Shown: positions 16,463 to 26,459, counted from the stretch's first letter. The stretch: DNA of 64,000 nucleotides from Stutzerimonas stutzeri (GCF_002890915.1 NZ_POUT01000012.1:44093-108092); one strand, 5' to 3'. Notes: generated by a model from the letters alone, not told the origin. Translations and numbers: made by a program.

Positions 16463-17848
16463 TCACTCGGCCGCTTTCGGCGCGCTGCGCCGGCGACTGC
16501 CTGCGCGCCGGCGCTTGCGCGGCGCGCCGTCGGCTCCGTCCTTGCTGCCGAGGTTGCGGATCATGTTGCGCCGTTCGCTGTCGCTGGCTTCCTGGTAGTC
16601 GGTCCACCAGTCGCCCAGGCCGTGGGTCTTCTCGCCGGCGCTTTCGCGCAGCAGCAGGAAGTCGTAGCCGGCGCGGAAGCGCGGGTTCTCCAGCAACTGG
16701 TCGGCGCGGCGGCCCTGGCGGCGTGGCAGGCGTTCCTGCATGTCCCAGATCTCGCGCATGGGGATGGTGAAGCGCTTGGGGATCGCGGTGCGCTGGCACT
16801 GTTCCCAGATGATGTCGTGCGCCGCTTCCTGCATTGCCGGGATCGGCGGCATGCCGCGGTCCTGCAGCTCCAGCACACGGGCCGGCAGGGCAGGCCAGAG
16901 CAATGCGGCGAAGAGGAAAGCCGGGGTGACCGGCTTGCCCTGGGCGATGCGCTGGTCGGTGTTGGCCAGCGCGTTGCGGATCAGCGTGCCGGCGTATTCC
17001 GGGTTGCGCTCCAGCGCGGCGGCGCTGGCCGGGAACAGCGGGGCGAACAGGTCGTATTCGAGCAGCAGTTCGAAGGTGCGCTCGGCCTTGCCGCCGAGGA
17101 ACAGCTTGAGCGTTTCGTCGAACAGCCGTGCGGAGGGGATGCCGTCGAGCAGTTCGGCCAGCTCGGCGATGGGTTCGGCGCTGTGGCGCTCGATCTCGAA
17201 GTCGAGCTTGGCGGCGAAACGCACGGCGCGCAGCATGCGCACCGGGTCTTCCTGGTAGCGCTGCTCGGGATCGCCGATCAGGCGGATCAGGCGGTTGCGG
17301 ATGTCGTGCACGCCATGGGTATGGTCGAGGATGCGTTCGCTGGTCGGGTCGTAGTACAGCGCGTTGATGGTGAAATCGCGGCGCTGGGCGTCGTCGTCCA
17401 GGGTACCGTAGACGTTATCGCGCAGAATCCGCCCGCTCTCGTTGCGCGAGGCCAGGTGACTGGCGTCCTCGTCGTCTTCTTCCGGATGGTTGGCGCGGAA
17501 GGTGGCGACCTCGATGATTTCCCGGCCGAAGTGCACGTGCACCAGCTTGAAGCGCCGGCCGATCACCCGCGCGTTGCGGAATTCGGCGCGCACCTGCTCG
17601 GGAGTGGCGCTGGTGGCGACGTCGTAGTCCTTGGGGTTCAGCTCGAGCAGCAGGTCGCGCACGCAGCCGCCGACCACGTAGGCCTCGTAGCCCGCCTGCT
17701 GCAGGCGCTCGACGACGCTGACCGCATGCCGGCTGATCTCGTTGCGGTGCAGGGAGTGCTGCCGGCTGGAGAGTATTTCCGGTGTGCGGCGGGGGTGCGG
17801 GATGCGGCGCAGAGGCAGACGAAAAGACTGGAACAGCTTTTTCAGCAT
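16463..17848 (-). CDS. pcnB: Poly(A) polymerase I
   Basis: PcnB adds 3' A-tails that promote RNA decay. The 461-residue product is a class II nucleotidyltransferase: YVVGGCVRDLLL (about residues 57-68), the catalytic DYDVAT (about 74-79), RRDFTINALYY, and RFAAKLDF-type neck motif. The C-terminal tail is Arg/Lys-rich (RKRRRAGSRRR), typical of PAP I rather than CCA-adding enzymes. It starts at ATG 17848. The CrcZ sRNA gene lies directly upstream. Confidence 0.94.
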   Translation of the reverse strand: MLKKLFQSFRLPLRRIPHPRRTPEILSSRQHSLHRNEISRHAVSVVERLQQAGYEAYVVGGCVRDLLLELNPKDYDVATSATPEQVRAEFRNARVIGRRFKLVHVHFGREIIEVATFRANHPEEDDEDASHLASRNESGRILRDNVYGTLDDDAQRRDFTINALYYDPTSERILDHTHGVHDIRNRLIRLIGDPEQRYQEDPVRMLRAVRFAAKLDFEIERHSAEPIAELAELLDGIPSARLFDETLKLFLGGKAERTFELLLEYDLFAPLFPASAAALERNPEYAGTLIRNALANTDQRIAQGKPVTPAFLFAALLWPALPARVLELQDRGMPPIPAMQEAAHDIIWEQCQRTAIPKRFTIPMREIWDMQERLPRRQGRRADQLLENPRFRAGYDFLLLRESAGEKTHGLGDWWTDYQEASDSERRNMIRNLGSKDGADGAPRKRRRAGSRRRSAPKAAE

Positions 17849-18050
17849 TGGGGGGCACTGTGTGGCGGAATGACGGGGCGGTGTCGCGAATGCCGCGAAA
17901 CCTGCGGGGATTCTAGCACCGGGAGCGCTGGATGGTGAACGAAGCGTGGGAAGGTGTCAAAAGGCACGATGCACGCCTGGCCAGGCGGATGCCTCGCGGG
18001 GTATCTGGACGGCGGTGTCTGCGTTAAGTGTTGGGGTGCGCGTAGGGTGG

Positions 18051-18116
18051 GTAGGAGCCAGCTTGCTGGCGATCCGCCGTATGCACCGCCATGGTCGCCA
18101 GCAAGCCGGCTCCTAC
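18051..18116. repeat. REP doublet (REPIN-like inverted pair) upstream of pcnB
   Basis: GTAGGAGCCAGCTTGCTGGCGAT (18051-18073) faces its near-perfect inverse ending GGCTCCTAC (18093-18116), with 19 bp between. This is the common pseudomonad REP palindrome in a head-to-head pair able to fold into one long hairpin. A second copy is at 23536-23601. Confidence 0.85.
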
Positions 18117-18199
18117 GAGTGCGGTCGGTAGAGTAGGTAGGTGAGTGCAAGAAGGGCAGATGCCAATCGTCTGCCTGCGGCTGCCTGGGTCAAGCGCTG

Positions 18200-18571
18200 A
18201 AAGCACTGAGGGGAGCCGAAGCTCCCCTCTGAATGATGTCGCGTGCTTTTGTTGTTATTGGTATCCAGGCGGTGCTGTTCTTGTTGTTCGCCTGTTCCCT
18301 TCAGCTACCGCCGTCGGGAGCGCTCCTACACCGGGAGCCAAGAGCAAACGGATTTCTTTGGTCGCTGACGTTGCGGTGATCTTTCGATCCAACCAGTACG
18401 GGCCCTGCTCGATGCAGTTTTTATTGTTCTCGGCCTGGTCGTGGGGCGAACCCCTTTGCACGTCCTCTCCAAAAGAATCAGTTAGCTGCGCCTCCGCCTT
18501 CTTGTCGTTGTTCTGCTGGAGTCGTTACGTCTTGTTCTTATTGTGGGGCTGCTTGTTATTGTTGTTGTTCT
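18200..18571 (-). ncRNA. crcZ: CrcZ small RNA (Hfq/Crc-sequestering)
   Basis: CrcZ relieves carbon catabolite repression by binding Hfq (with Crc) through A-rich CA motifs. Here, read on the minus strand, about six A-rich AACAACAA/AACAATAA-type clusters occur (plus-strand positions about 18551-18571, 18528-18546, 18501-18514, 18418-18430, 18275-18290, 18246-18261). The 3' end is a terminator hairpin GAGGGGAGC-TTCG-GCTCCCCTC (18208-18229). The position between cbrB and pcnB, the upstream sigma-54 promoter and a CbrB-type palindrome match the CrcZ locus of other pseudomonads. The 5' end is predicted from the promoter, so it is uncertain by a few bases. Length is about 370 nt. Confidence 0.9.
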
Positions 18572-18581
18572 GAATAAGTAA

Positions 18582-18596
18582 GCAGGTGCCGTGCCA
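18582..18596 (-). promoter_or_regulatory. Sigma-54 promoter of crcZ
   Basis: On the minus strand TGGCAC-GGCAC-CTGC has the invariant GG and GC at RpoN spacing, with one departure from TTGC. Transcription would start near 18571, right before the first A-rich cluster. Confidence 0.8.
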
Positions 18597-18657
18597 GTTT
18601 TATAAAATCCTTTTATTTCAATGCTTTGATGGTTTTCGGGGCGTGTGCTTGAGAAGA

Positions 18658-18694
18658 AAAAACCGGGCCATCGTTACCGATGATCCCGGTTTTT
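18658..18694 (-). terminator. Terminator after cbrB
   Basis: AAAAACCGGG and its complement CCCGGTTTTT flank a second ATCATCG/CGATGG stem with a GTAA loop; read on the minus strand it ends in six T. It separates cbrB from crcZ. Confidence 0.85.
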
Positions 18695-18721
18695 GTTACG
18701 GCGTATGTGCAGGCGGTAACA
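18694..18721. promoter_or_regulatory. Candidate CbrB activator site (UAS) for crcZ
   Basis: TGTTAC-N16-GTAACA is a perfect 6+6 palindrome placed about 135 bp upstream of the predicted crcZ start and 4 bp beyond the cbrB stop. It fits my recollection of the CbrB recognition palindrome upstream of crcZ in P. aeruginosa and P. putida. Confidence 0.7.
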
Positions 18722-18725
18722 GTCT

Positions 18726-20138
<1,413 letters not shown>

Positions 20139-20199
20139 CAGTACTCTCTCGACGGTCTGGAGGCAGAACCGGCCAGGGGCCGATACGGCATTCGCCTCT

Positions 20200-23157
20200 T
20201 CAACTTACGGCATGTGACGCTTCGACATGCCGCGGCAGGGTGATGCGAAAACGGGTGCCGCGTTGTGTTTCCGGGTCGGCCGGGCTGTCGATATCGATCT
20301 GGCCATAATGCTCTTCAACGATCGAATAGACCAGCGCGAGGCCCAGGCCGGTGCCTTCGCCGGGGTCCTTGGTGGTGAAGAACGGCTCGAACAGCCGGCC
20401 CTGGACCTCCTTGGGAATACCGCTGCCCTCGTCCTCGACGATCAGATAGACGGTCTGCTCGGCGATTTCGCTGCGGATGCGGATCACCCCGCCCGGCGGC
20501 GAGGCGTCGCGGGCATTGGACAACAGGTTGATCAGCACCTGCGCCAGCCGCTGCGGATCGCCTTCGGCCAGATGCTGCGGATCGCACTGGTTGAGGAAGC
20601 GCACCTCGGTCCGGTTGCGGTTGAGCGAGAGCAGGGCGATGGCCTCCTGGGTGACCTGCGCCAGGCTCACCGGGTACAGGCGCTGCTGGCGCTCGCCGGC
20701 GTGGGCGAAGTTCATCAGCGACTGGACGATACGCGACACACGCTTGGTCTGCTCGATGAGCTGGGCGCTGATTTCGCCGATCTCCTCGTCCGACTCGCGC
20801 TCGTCGCGCAGGTTCTGCGCCAGGCAGGCGATGCCGGTGATCGGGTTGCCGATCTCGTGGGCGACGCCGGCGGCCAGGCGGCCGATGCTGGCCAGGCGCT
20901 CGGAGTGCACCAAGCGGTCTTCCAGCTCCTGGGTTTCGGTGAGGTCCTCGACCAACAGGACCAGGCCGCTGTTGCCGGGCGCCAGCGGCTCGGCGATGGC
21001 TGCCTTGTGCAGGTTGAGGCAGCGGCGGTGGCCATGGAGCGTCAGGCGCTGCTTGTGCAGGTGCTCGTCGGGCTGCTGGATGAAGTCCATCAACAGGCTC
21101 TTCCACGGCTCGGCGAGGGTCGGCAGGCGCGAACCGACCACCTGCAGCGCGGGGATTTCGGTGAGCTCCTCGAGCGCGCGGTTCCACATGAGGATTTCCT
21201 GGTCCTTGGCCAGCGAGCAGACGCCCATGGGCAGTTCCTGCAGGGTCTGGCGGTGGTAGCGGCGCAGTGCATCGAGTTCGGCGGCCAGGCCGGTCAGGCG
21301 CGAGTGGTACTCCTCCAGGCGGCTCTCGATGAAGTGGATGTCCTCGGTGATGTAGCCCTCGGCGCCGTTCTTGTAGGGCAGGAAGTTCTCGACGATGTCC
21401 TGGGCCACGCTGGGCCCCATCAGCCCGGAGAGGTTGGCCTCGATGCGGTCGCGCAGGCGCCGCAGGGCGTAGGGGCGGTGTTCGTCGAACGGAAGCTGCA
21501 GGTCGCGCAGGGCCTGTTCCACTTCGCGCTGGGCGGTCTTGGCGCCCAGCGGCTTGGCCAGCTGGGTGGCGAATTCCTGCGGCGAGGCGGCCATCAGTTC
21601 GCGGCGCTGCGGGCGTCGCACGTTCTCCACGGCGCAGGCTTCGGCGGCGCTCTGCTCCTCGGGGCTGGTCTCGGTGAACAGCGAGAACAGCGAGAAGGCC
21701 AGCACGTTGACCGCCAGCGAGGCGATTGCCGCCAGGTGCCAGCTGGTGTCGTCGAGTACGTAGACCACGTTGAACAGCGGGATGTAGAAACCATCCAGGT
21801 TGCCCACCAGGGGCAGCAGCATGGTCACCATCCAGACGCCGATGCCGGCCAGCAGCCCGGCAATGTAGCCGCGGCGGTTGGCGGTCGGCCAGTAGAGCAC
21901 CGAGAGCACGCCCGGCAGGAACTGCAGGGTGGCGACGAAGGCGACGATGCCCAGGTTGGACAGGTCCTGCTCGGCGCCGAGCAGCAGGTAGAAACCGTAG
22001 CCGGCCAGGATGATGGCGAGGATCAGGCTGCGTCGCGTCCACTTCAGCCAGCGGTAGATGTTGCCCTCGCTGGACGGCTGGTAGAGCGGCAGCACCAGAT
22101 GGTTGAGCGCCATGCCGGACAGCGCCAGGGTGCTGACGATGATCAGCCCGCTGGAGGCCGAGAGGCCGCCGACGAAGGCCAGCAGCGCCAGGGTTTCGCT
22201 CTGTGCGGTGAGGCCAAGGCCGAGGGTGAAGTATTCGGGGTTGGTACTGACGCCCAGCTTCAGGCCGGCCCAGAGGATCAGCGGCACGGCCAAACTCATC
22301 AGCAGCAGGTACAGCGGCAATCCCCAGCTGGCGCTGACCAGCCCGCGCGGGTTGAGGTTCTCGGTGAACGTCATGTGATACATGTGTGGCATGACGATGG
22401 CCGAGGCGAAGAACACCAGCAGCAGGGTGCGCCACGGGCCTTCCTGCAGCGGTGTGTGCAATGCCTGCAGCGCCGACTGGTTCTGCAGCAGCCAGATCTC
22501 CAGCTGGTGCGGGCCGCCGAACACCATGTACAGGGCGTACAGGCCGATGGCTCCGAAGGTCACCAGCTTGACGATCGATTCGAAGGCGATGGCGAACACC
22601 AGCCCTTCGTGCTTCTCGCGGGTGGCGATGTGGCGGGCGCCGAAGAGAATGGTGAACAGCATGATCATCAGGCAGTAGCCCAGCGCCACCCGCTCCTGCA
22701 GCGGCTCGAGGGTGAGAATGCCGATGGCGTCGGCGACCGCCTGGATCTGCAGGGCCAGCAGCGGCAGCATGCCGATCAGCATGACCACGGTGGTCAGCGC
22801 GCCGCTCCAGGTGCTGCGGAAGCGGAAGGCCACCAGGTCGGCCAGCGACGACAGCTGGTAGGTACGAGTGATGCGCAGGATCGGGTAGAGCAGCACCGGC
22901 GCCAGCAGAAAGGCGCCGCACACGCCGAGATAGGTGGCGAGAAACCCGTAGCCGTACTGGTAGGCCAGGCCCACGGTGCCATAGAAGGCCCAGGCGCTGG
23001 CGTAGACGCCGAGCGAGAGGGTGTAGGTCAGCGGGTGGCGGATGATCCAGCGCGGGATCAGCCCGCGCTCGCTGACCCAGGCCACGCCGAACAGCATGAA
23101 CAGGTAGGCGGCACTGATCAGGATCAGGTGGCTCAGGCTAAAGCTCGTCTGCATCAC
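20200..23157 (-). CDS. cbrA: CbrA, transporter-fused sensor histidine kinase
   Basis: CbrA phosphorylates CbrB. The 985-residue product has an N-terminal SLC5 (sodium/solute symporter-like) module of about 13 membrane segments (residues ~5-500), a linker, a PAS-like domain (GVCSLAKDQEILMWNRALEEL, about 640), and a kinase core with the phospho-His in ASIGRLAAGVAHEIGNPITG (about 769), N box NLLSNARDA, and G boxes DEGSGIP and GTGLGLAL. The start could be ATG 23157 or 23154. It overlaps the upstream cbrX by 20 nt, implying coupled translation. In P. putida the SLC5 module is reported to transport histidine. Confidence 0.95.
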   Translation of the reverse strand: MMQTSFSLSHLILISAAYLFMLFGVAWVSERGLIPRWIIRHPLTYTLSLGVYASAWAFYGTVGLAYQYGYGFLATYLGVCGAFLLAPVLLYPILRITRTYQLSSLADLVAFRFRSTWSGALTTVVMLIGMLPLLALQIQAVADAIGILTLEPLQERVALGYCLMIMLFTILFGARHIATREKHEGLVFAIAFESIVKLVTFGAIGLYALYMVFGGPHQLEIWLLQNQSALQALHTPLQEGPWRTLLLVFFASAIVMPHMYHMTFTENLNPRGLVSASWGLPLYLLLMSLAVPLILWAGLKLGVSTNPEYFTLGLGLTAQSETLALLAFVGGLSASSGLIIVSTLALSGMALNHLVLPLYQPSSEGNIYRWLKWTRRSLILAIILAGYGFYLLLGAEQDLSNLGIVAFVATLQFLPGVLSVLYWPTANRRGYIAGLLAGIGVWMVTMLLPLVGNLDGFYIPLFNVVYVLDDTSWHLAAIASLAVNVLAFSLFSLFTETSPEEQSAAEACAVENVRRPQRRELMAASPQEFATQLAKPLGAKTAQREVEQALRDLQLPFDEHRPYALRRLRDRIEANLSGLMGPSVAQDIVENFLPYKNGAEGYITEDIHFIESRLEEYHSRLTGLAAELDALRRYHRQTLQELPMGVCSLAKDQEILMWNRALEELTEIPALQVVGSRLPTLAEPWKSLLMDFIQQPDEHLHKQRLTLHGHRRCLNLHKAAIAEPLAPGNSGLVLLVEDLTETQELEDRLVHSERLASIGRLAAGVAHEIGNPITGIACLAQNLRDERESDEEIGEISAQLIEQTKRVSRIVQSLMNFAHAGERQQRLYPVSLAQVTQEAIALLSLNRNRTEVRFLNQCDPQHLAEGDPQRLAQVLINLLSNARDASPPGGVIRIRSEIAEQTVYLIVEDEGSGIPKEVQGRLFEPFFTTKDPGEGTGLGLALVYSIVEEHYGQIDIDSPADPETQRGTRFRITLPRHVEASHAVS

Positions 23158-23314
23158 GCTGGCTCTGGAGAATGAAGGTCACCACGATCAGGATCAGCCA
23201 CAGCAGATAGGGCCGATACCAGGCACCGTTGGGGTCGATCCACCAGTCCATGATGGCGGGGGAGAACAGGTAGATCCCCACTACCAGGAGCAGCACCAGT
23301 CGGTAGATATACAT
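23138..23314 (-). CDS. cbrX: CbrX, small membrane protein upstream of cbrA
   Basis: The 58-residue protein begins MYIYRLVLLLVVGIYLFSPA and has two predicted membrane segments (about 4-22 and 35-50) around a WWIDPNGAWYRPY loop. Its end overlaps the cbrA start by 20 nt. A gene of this size and place, named cbrX, is known upstream of cbrA in other pseudomonads and is involved in coupled cbrA translation. The frame is open further upstream through the tandem repeat, but ATG 23314 is the start that gives the conserved-length product. Molecular function is unknown. Confidence 0.8.
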   Translation of the reverse strand: MYIYRLVLLLVVGIYLFSPAIMDWWIDPNGAWYRPYLLWLILIVVTFILQSQRDADEL

Positions 23315-23425
23315 GCCGGGTCTCGTGTCGGAAGTGAGGGCGATGGTAGAGCAGCGGCAAGCGGCAAGCCACAGGTGGCAGGTAAAAGCCGTTGGCCGGG
23401 ACTTGCGGTGTGCTTCATCCTGGCG

Positions 23426-23502
23426 GCCTGAAGCCTGAAGCCTGAAGCCTGAAGCCTGAAGCCTGAAGCCTGAAGCCTGAAGCCTGAAGCCTGAAGCCTG
23501 AA
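23426..23502. repeat. Perfect tandem array (GCCTGAA)11
   Basis: Eleven uninterrupted copies of the heptamer GCCTGAA (77 bp) lie about 110 bp upstream of cbrX. Just before them, at about 23350-23380, there is a degenerate run AGCGGCA, AGCGGCA, AGCCACA, GGTGGCA with the same 7-bp period. No ORF with a plausible start uses the array. Confidence 0.95.
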
Positions 23503-23535
23503 GCCCCATAAGCGTGTCCGAGGCGAACCGTAGGT

Positions 23536-23601
23536 GTAGGAGCCAGCTTGCTGGCGATCCGTGGCGTGGCTCCGTGATGATCGCCAGCAAGCTGGCTCCT
23601 A
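23536..23601. repeat. REP doublet between cbrX and gluQ
   Basis: GTAGGAGCCAGCTTGCTGGCGAT (23536-23558) faces an inverted copy TCGCCAGCAAGCTGGCTCCTAT (23580-23601). Same element and geometry as 18051-18116; the two pairs flank the cbr-crcZ locus. Confidence 0.85.
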
Positions 23602-23654
23602 TGAAAAGCACGGGTTCGAAGGCGTTTAGCGAGACCTCAAGCTGTTTCCAGCTT

Positions 23655-24560
23655 TCAGCGCAACTGCGCCTCGGCCAGCGTCGGCGTGCGTGGAATGAGC
23701 GCGGCGTCCCAGTGCGTGACGGCCCACTGGAGGATTTCGGCGGGCAGTGCGCCAGCCAGCTCGGCGGTTGGCCGCTGACCGAGCGCGCGCAGGGCGCGCA
23801 GCAGCAGCGGGCTGGCCTCGTGGGCTGGCAGCGGTGGCGAGCGATAGCGCTTGCCCAGCTTGTGGCCGTCCGGCTGGATGATCAGCGGCAGGTGCAGGTA
23901 GCGCGGCCGTGGCAGGCCGAGCAGTTCCTGCAGGTAGAGCTGGCGCGGGGTGGAGTCGAGCAGGTCGGCGCCGCGCACCACGTTGGTGACGCCCTGCCAG
24001 GCGTCGTCGAGGACCACCGCCAGCTGGTAGGCGATCAGCCCGTCGCGGCGGCGGATGACGAAGTCGCCGACTTCGCGGCCCAGGTGCTGGCGGAACTCGC
24101 CCTGCACGCGGTCGACGAAACCGTATTCGCGCTCCGGCACGCGCAGGCGGATCGCGGCATTGTCGAGGCTGTGCCGGGCATCGCGGCAGAAACCGGGGTA
24201 GGGGCCGGGATGACCCTCGAGCTGTTTGCGCGAACAGGTGCAGGCATAGGCCAGGCCCTCGTCCAGCAGCCGCGTGATGGCCGCATCGTAGACGGCATGG
24301 CGTTCGCTCTGGCGGAGCATCTCGCCATCCCAGTCGAAGCCGTAGCGTTGCAGCGTCTCGACGATCGCCCGCTGCGCGCCGGGTACTTCCCGCGGCGGGT
24401 CGAGGTCCTCCATGCGCAGCAGCCAGCGGCCACCGGCGGCGCGGGCATCGAGATAGGAGGCGAGGGCGGCGACCAGCGAGCCGAAGTGCAGGTAGCCGCT
24501 GGGGGTGGGGGCGAAGCGGCCGACGTAACGCTCGGGTCGGGGTGAAGGCGAAGAAGGCAT
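23655..24560 (-). CDS. gluQ: Glutamyl-Q tRNA(Asp) synthetase
   Basis: GluQ-RS attaches glutamate to queuosine-34 of tRNA(Asp). The 301-residue product is a shortened GluRS paralogue: GRFAPTPSGYLHFGS (HIGH-type motif, residues ~14-28), a zinc-binding CTCSRKQLEG...YPGFC cluster (about residues 107-126), and HKLGKRY in place of KMSKS. The anticodon-binding domain of GluRS is absent, as expected. It is 88 bp downstream of dksA on the same strand, the arrangement known from other gammaproteobacteria, where gluQ depends on the dksA promoter. Confidence 0.95.
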   Translation of the reverse strand: MPSSPSPRPERYVGRFAPTPSGYLHFGSLVAALASYLDARAAGGRWLLRMEDLDPPREVPGAQRAIVETLQRYGFDWDGEMLRQSERHAVYDAAITRLLDEGLAYACTCSRKQLEGHPGPYPGFCRDARHSLDNAAIRLRVPEREYGFVDRVQGEFRQHLGREVGDFVIRRRDGLIAYQLAVVLDDAWQGVTNVVRGADLLDSTPRQLYLQELLGLPRPRYLHLPLIIQPDGHKLGKRYRSPPLPAHEASPLLLRALRALGQRPTAELAGALPAEILQWAVTHWDAALIPRTPTLAEAQLR

Positions 24561-24622
24561 GCGGCGGCTCGGTCAGGGCTGGCGAGGCGCGATAGGGCTG
24601 GTACGGAAGCCGGAAACGAAGC

Positions 24623-24640
24623 GGGGCGCCGCAGCGCCCC
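24623..24640 (-). terminator. Weak terminator-like hairpin between dksA and gluQ
   Basis: GGGGCGC, loop, GCGCCCC: a strong 7-bp stem 9 bp beyond the dksA stop, but the following minus-strand bases (GCTTCGTTTCC) are poor in T. It may partly end dksA transcription and allow read-through to gluQ, as described for E. coli dksA-gluQ. Confidence 0.55.
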
Positions 24641-24648
24641 GTCCGGGA

Positions 24649-25095
24649 TCAGGAACCGATCTGCTTTTCCTTGATCTCCGCCAGCGTCTTGCAGTCGATG
24701 CACAGCGTGGCGGTGGGGCGCGCTTCCAGGCGGCGGATGCCGATCTCGACACCGCAGGAATCGCACCAGCCGTATTCGTTGTCTTCGATCAGCTGCAGCG
24801 TCTCGTCGATCTTCTTGATCAGCTTGCGCTCGCGGTCACGGGCACGCAGTTCCAGGCTGAACTCTTCTTCCTGGCTGGCGCGGTCGGCCGGATCGGGGAA
24901 GTTGGCCGCTTCGTCCTGCATGTGGTGCACGGTACGGTCGACTTCCTCCATCAACTCCTGCTTCCACTTGTTCAGGATGCCGGTGAAGTGGGCGCGCATC
25001 TTGTCGCTCATGTATTCCTCGCCCGGGCTTTCCTTGTAGGGCTCGAAGGCGCGAATCAGTTGCTTGCTCGATGGTGTTTCTTTGGTAATGGGCAT
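24649..25095 (-). CDS. dksA: RNA polymerase-binding transcription factor DksA
   Basis: DksA enters the RNA polymerase secondary channel and, with ppGpp, inhibits rRNA promoters and activates biosynthetic ones. The 148-residue product has the coiled-coil with the acidic tip DPADRASQEEEF (tip Asp pair, about 69-76) and the C4 zinc finger CDSC...CIDC near the C-terminus. All four Cys are present, so this is the zinc-containing form, not the Cys-poor DksA2. The rrn promoters at the end of this window have the GC-rich discriminators on which it acts. Confidence 0.96.
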   Translation of the reverse strand: MPITKETPSSKQLIRAFEPYKESPGEEYMSDKMRAHFTGILNKWKQELMEEVDRTVHHMQDEAANFPDPADRASQEEEFSLELRARDRERKLIKKIDETLQLIEDNEYGWCDSCGVEIGIRRLEARPTATLCIDCKTLAEIKEKQIGS

Positions 25096-25286
25096 GGATG
25101 AACGCCTCTCGCTATGTCCATTGCGCAGGATGATTTGTCCCTTGCCGACCCGTGCCGGCCCTGCGGCTGCAAGCGGGCGAACTTACCAGATCGGATCGGG
25201 GTGCGCTACTCCCGAATCCAACTGTAGCTGCCGCGGTCTGGGGACCTTGGGTAGAATTCACGTTTTGCCCTCAACAGGAAGGTCAG

Positions 25287-26459
25287 ATGACCTCGTCGTA
25301 CAGCGCGCGTAGCCGCGCAATCGAACCTTTTCATGTCATGGCGCTGTTGGAGCGGGCCAGCCAGCTGCAAGTTCAAGGCCATGACGTCATTCATCTGGAA
25401 ATCGGCGAACCGGACTTCACCACGGCCGCGCCCATCGTCGCCGCCGGGCAGGCGGCACTGGCGGCCGGCCATACCCGCTACACGCCCGCCCGTGGCCTGC
25501 CGCAGCTGCGCGAGGCGATCGCCGGCTTCTATGCGCAGCGCTATCGGCTGTCTATTGACCCCGAGCGCATCCTGATTACTCCCGGCGGCTCCGGCGCGCT
25601 GCTGCTTGCCTCCAGCCTGCTGGTGGACCCGGGCAAGCACTGGCTGCTGGCGGACCCCGGCTACCCCTGCAACCGCCATTTCCTGCGCCTGGTCGAAGGC
25701 GCCGCGCAACTGGTGCCGGTCGGCCCCGAGGTGCGCTACCAACTGACTCCCGAACTGATCGAGCGCCACTGGGACAAGCACAGCGTCGGTGCGCTGGTCG
25801 CCTCGCCGGCCAATCCGACCGGTACGCTGCTCGAGCGCGATGAGCTGGCCGGGCTCTCGGCCGCGCTGAAGCGGCGCGGCGGGCACCTGGTGGTGGACGA
25901 GATCTACCACGGCCTGACCTACGGCACCGACGCGGCCAGCGTGCTGGAGGTGGATGACGAGGCCTTCGTACTCAACAGCTTCTCCAAGTATTTCGGCATG
26001 ACCGGCTGGCGCCTCGGCTGGCTGGTGGCGCCGCCGAACGCGGTGCCGGAGCTGGAAAAGCTGGCGCAGAATCTCTATATCAGCGCGCCGAGCATGGCTC
26101 AGCACGCGGCGCTGGCCTGCTTCGAGCCGGCGACCCTGGAGATTCTCGAGGCCCGCCGTGCCGAGTTCGCCCGTCGCCGCGACTTCCTGCTGCCGGCCTT
26201 GCGCGAGCTGGGTTTCAGCATTGCGGTCGAACCGCAGGGGGCGTTCTACCTGTATGCCGACATCGCCACCTTCGGCGGCGATGCCTATGCGTTCTGCCGG
26301 CACATGCTGGAGACCGAGTTCGTCGCGATCACCCCGGGGCTGGATTTCGGCCGCCACCAGGCCGGGCACCACGTGCGTTTCGCCTACACCCAGGATCTGC
26401 CGCGCCTGGAGCAGGCCGTCGAGCGCATCGCCCGCGGCCTGCAGCGCTGGCAGCCCTGA
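25287..26459 (+). CDS. PLP-dependent aminotransferase (class I/II)
   Basis: The 390-residue protein is a fold-type I aminotransferase of the aspartate/alanine group: LEIGEPDF near the N-terminus, ASPANPTGTL, VVDEIYHGLTYG, the PLP-Lys in NSFSKYFGMTGWRLG (about residue 234), and C-terminal FVAITPGLDFG and HVRFAYT. The substrate cannot be told from sequence. ATG 25287 is preceded by AGGAAGG (25276-25282). It is divergent from dksA, and sfsA follows with a 1-nt overlap. Confidence 0.9.
   Translation: MTSSYSARSRAIEPFHVMALLERASQLQVQGHDVIHLEIGEPDFTTAAPIVAAGQAALAAGHTRYTPARGLPQLREAIAGFYAQRYRLSIDPERILITPGGSGALLLASSLLVDPGKHWLLADPGYPCNRHFLRLVEGAAQLVPVGPEVRYQLTPELIERHWDKHSVGALVASPANPTGTLLERDELAGLSAALKRRGGHLVVDEIYHGLTYGTDAASVLEVDDEAFVLNSFSKYFGMTGWRLGWLVAPPNAVPELEKLAQNLYISAPSMAQHAALACFEPATLEILEARRAEFARRRDFLLPALRELGFSIAVEPQGAFYLYADIATFGGDAYAFCRHMLETEFVAITPGLDFGRHQAGHHVRFAYTQDLPRLEQAVERIARGLQRWQP

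Noticed and set aside
18145..18573. 142-codon open frame on the plus strand opposite crcZ
   Set aside because: It is Ser/Leu/Cys-rich low-complexity sequence with no ribosome-binding site; the minus-strand sRNA explains the base pattern (its A-rich clusters give Leu/Phe/Val codons).
20227..23175. 982-codon plus-strand open frame opposite cbrA
   Set aside because: Gln/Gly/Ala/His-rich shadow typical of the antisense frame of GC-rich genes; the minus strand encodes CbrA with full domain structure.
23426..23502. CRISPR array
   Set aside because: The repeats are contiguous 7-mers with no spacers and no cas genes nearby.
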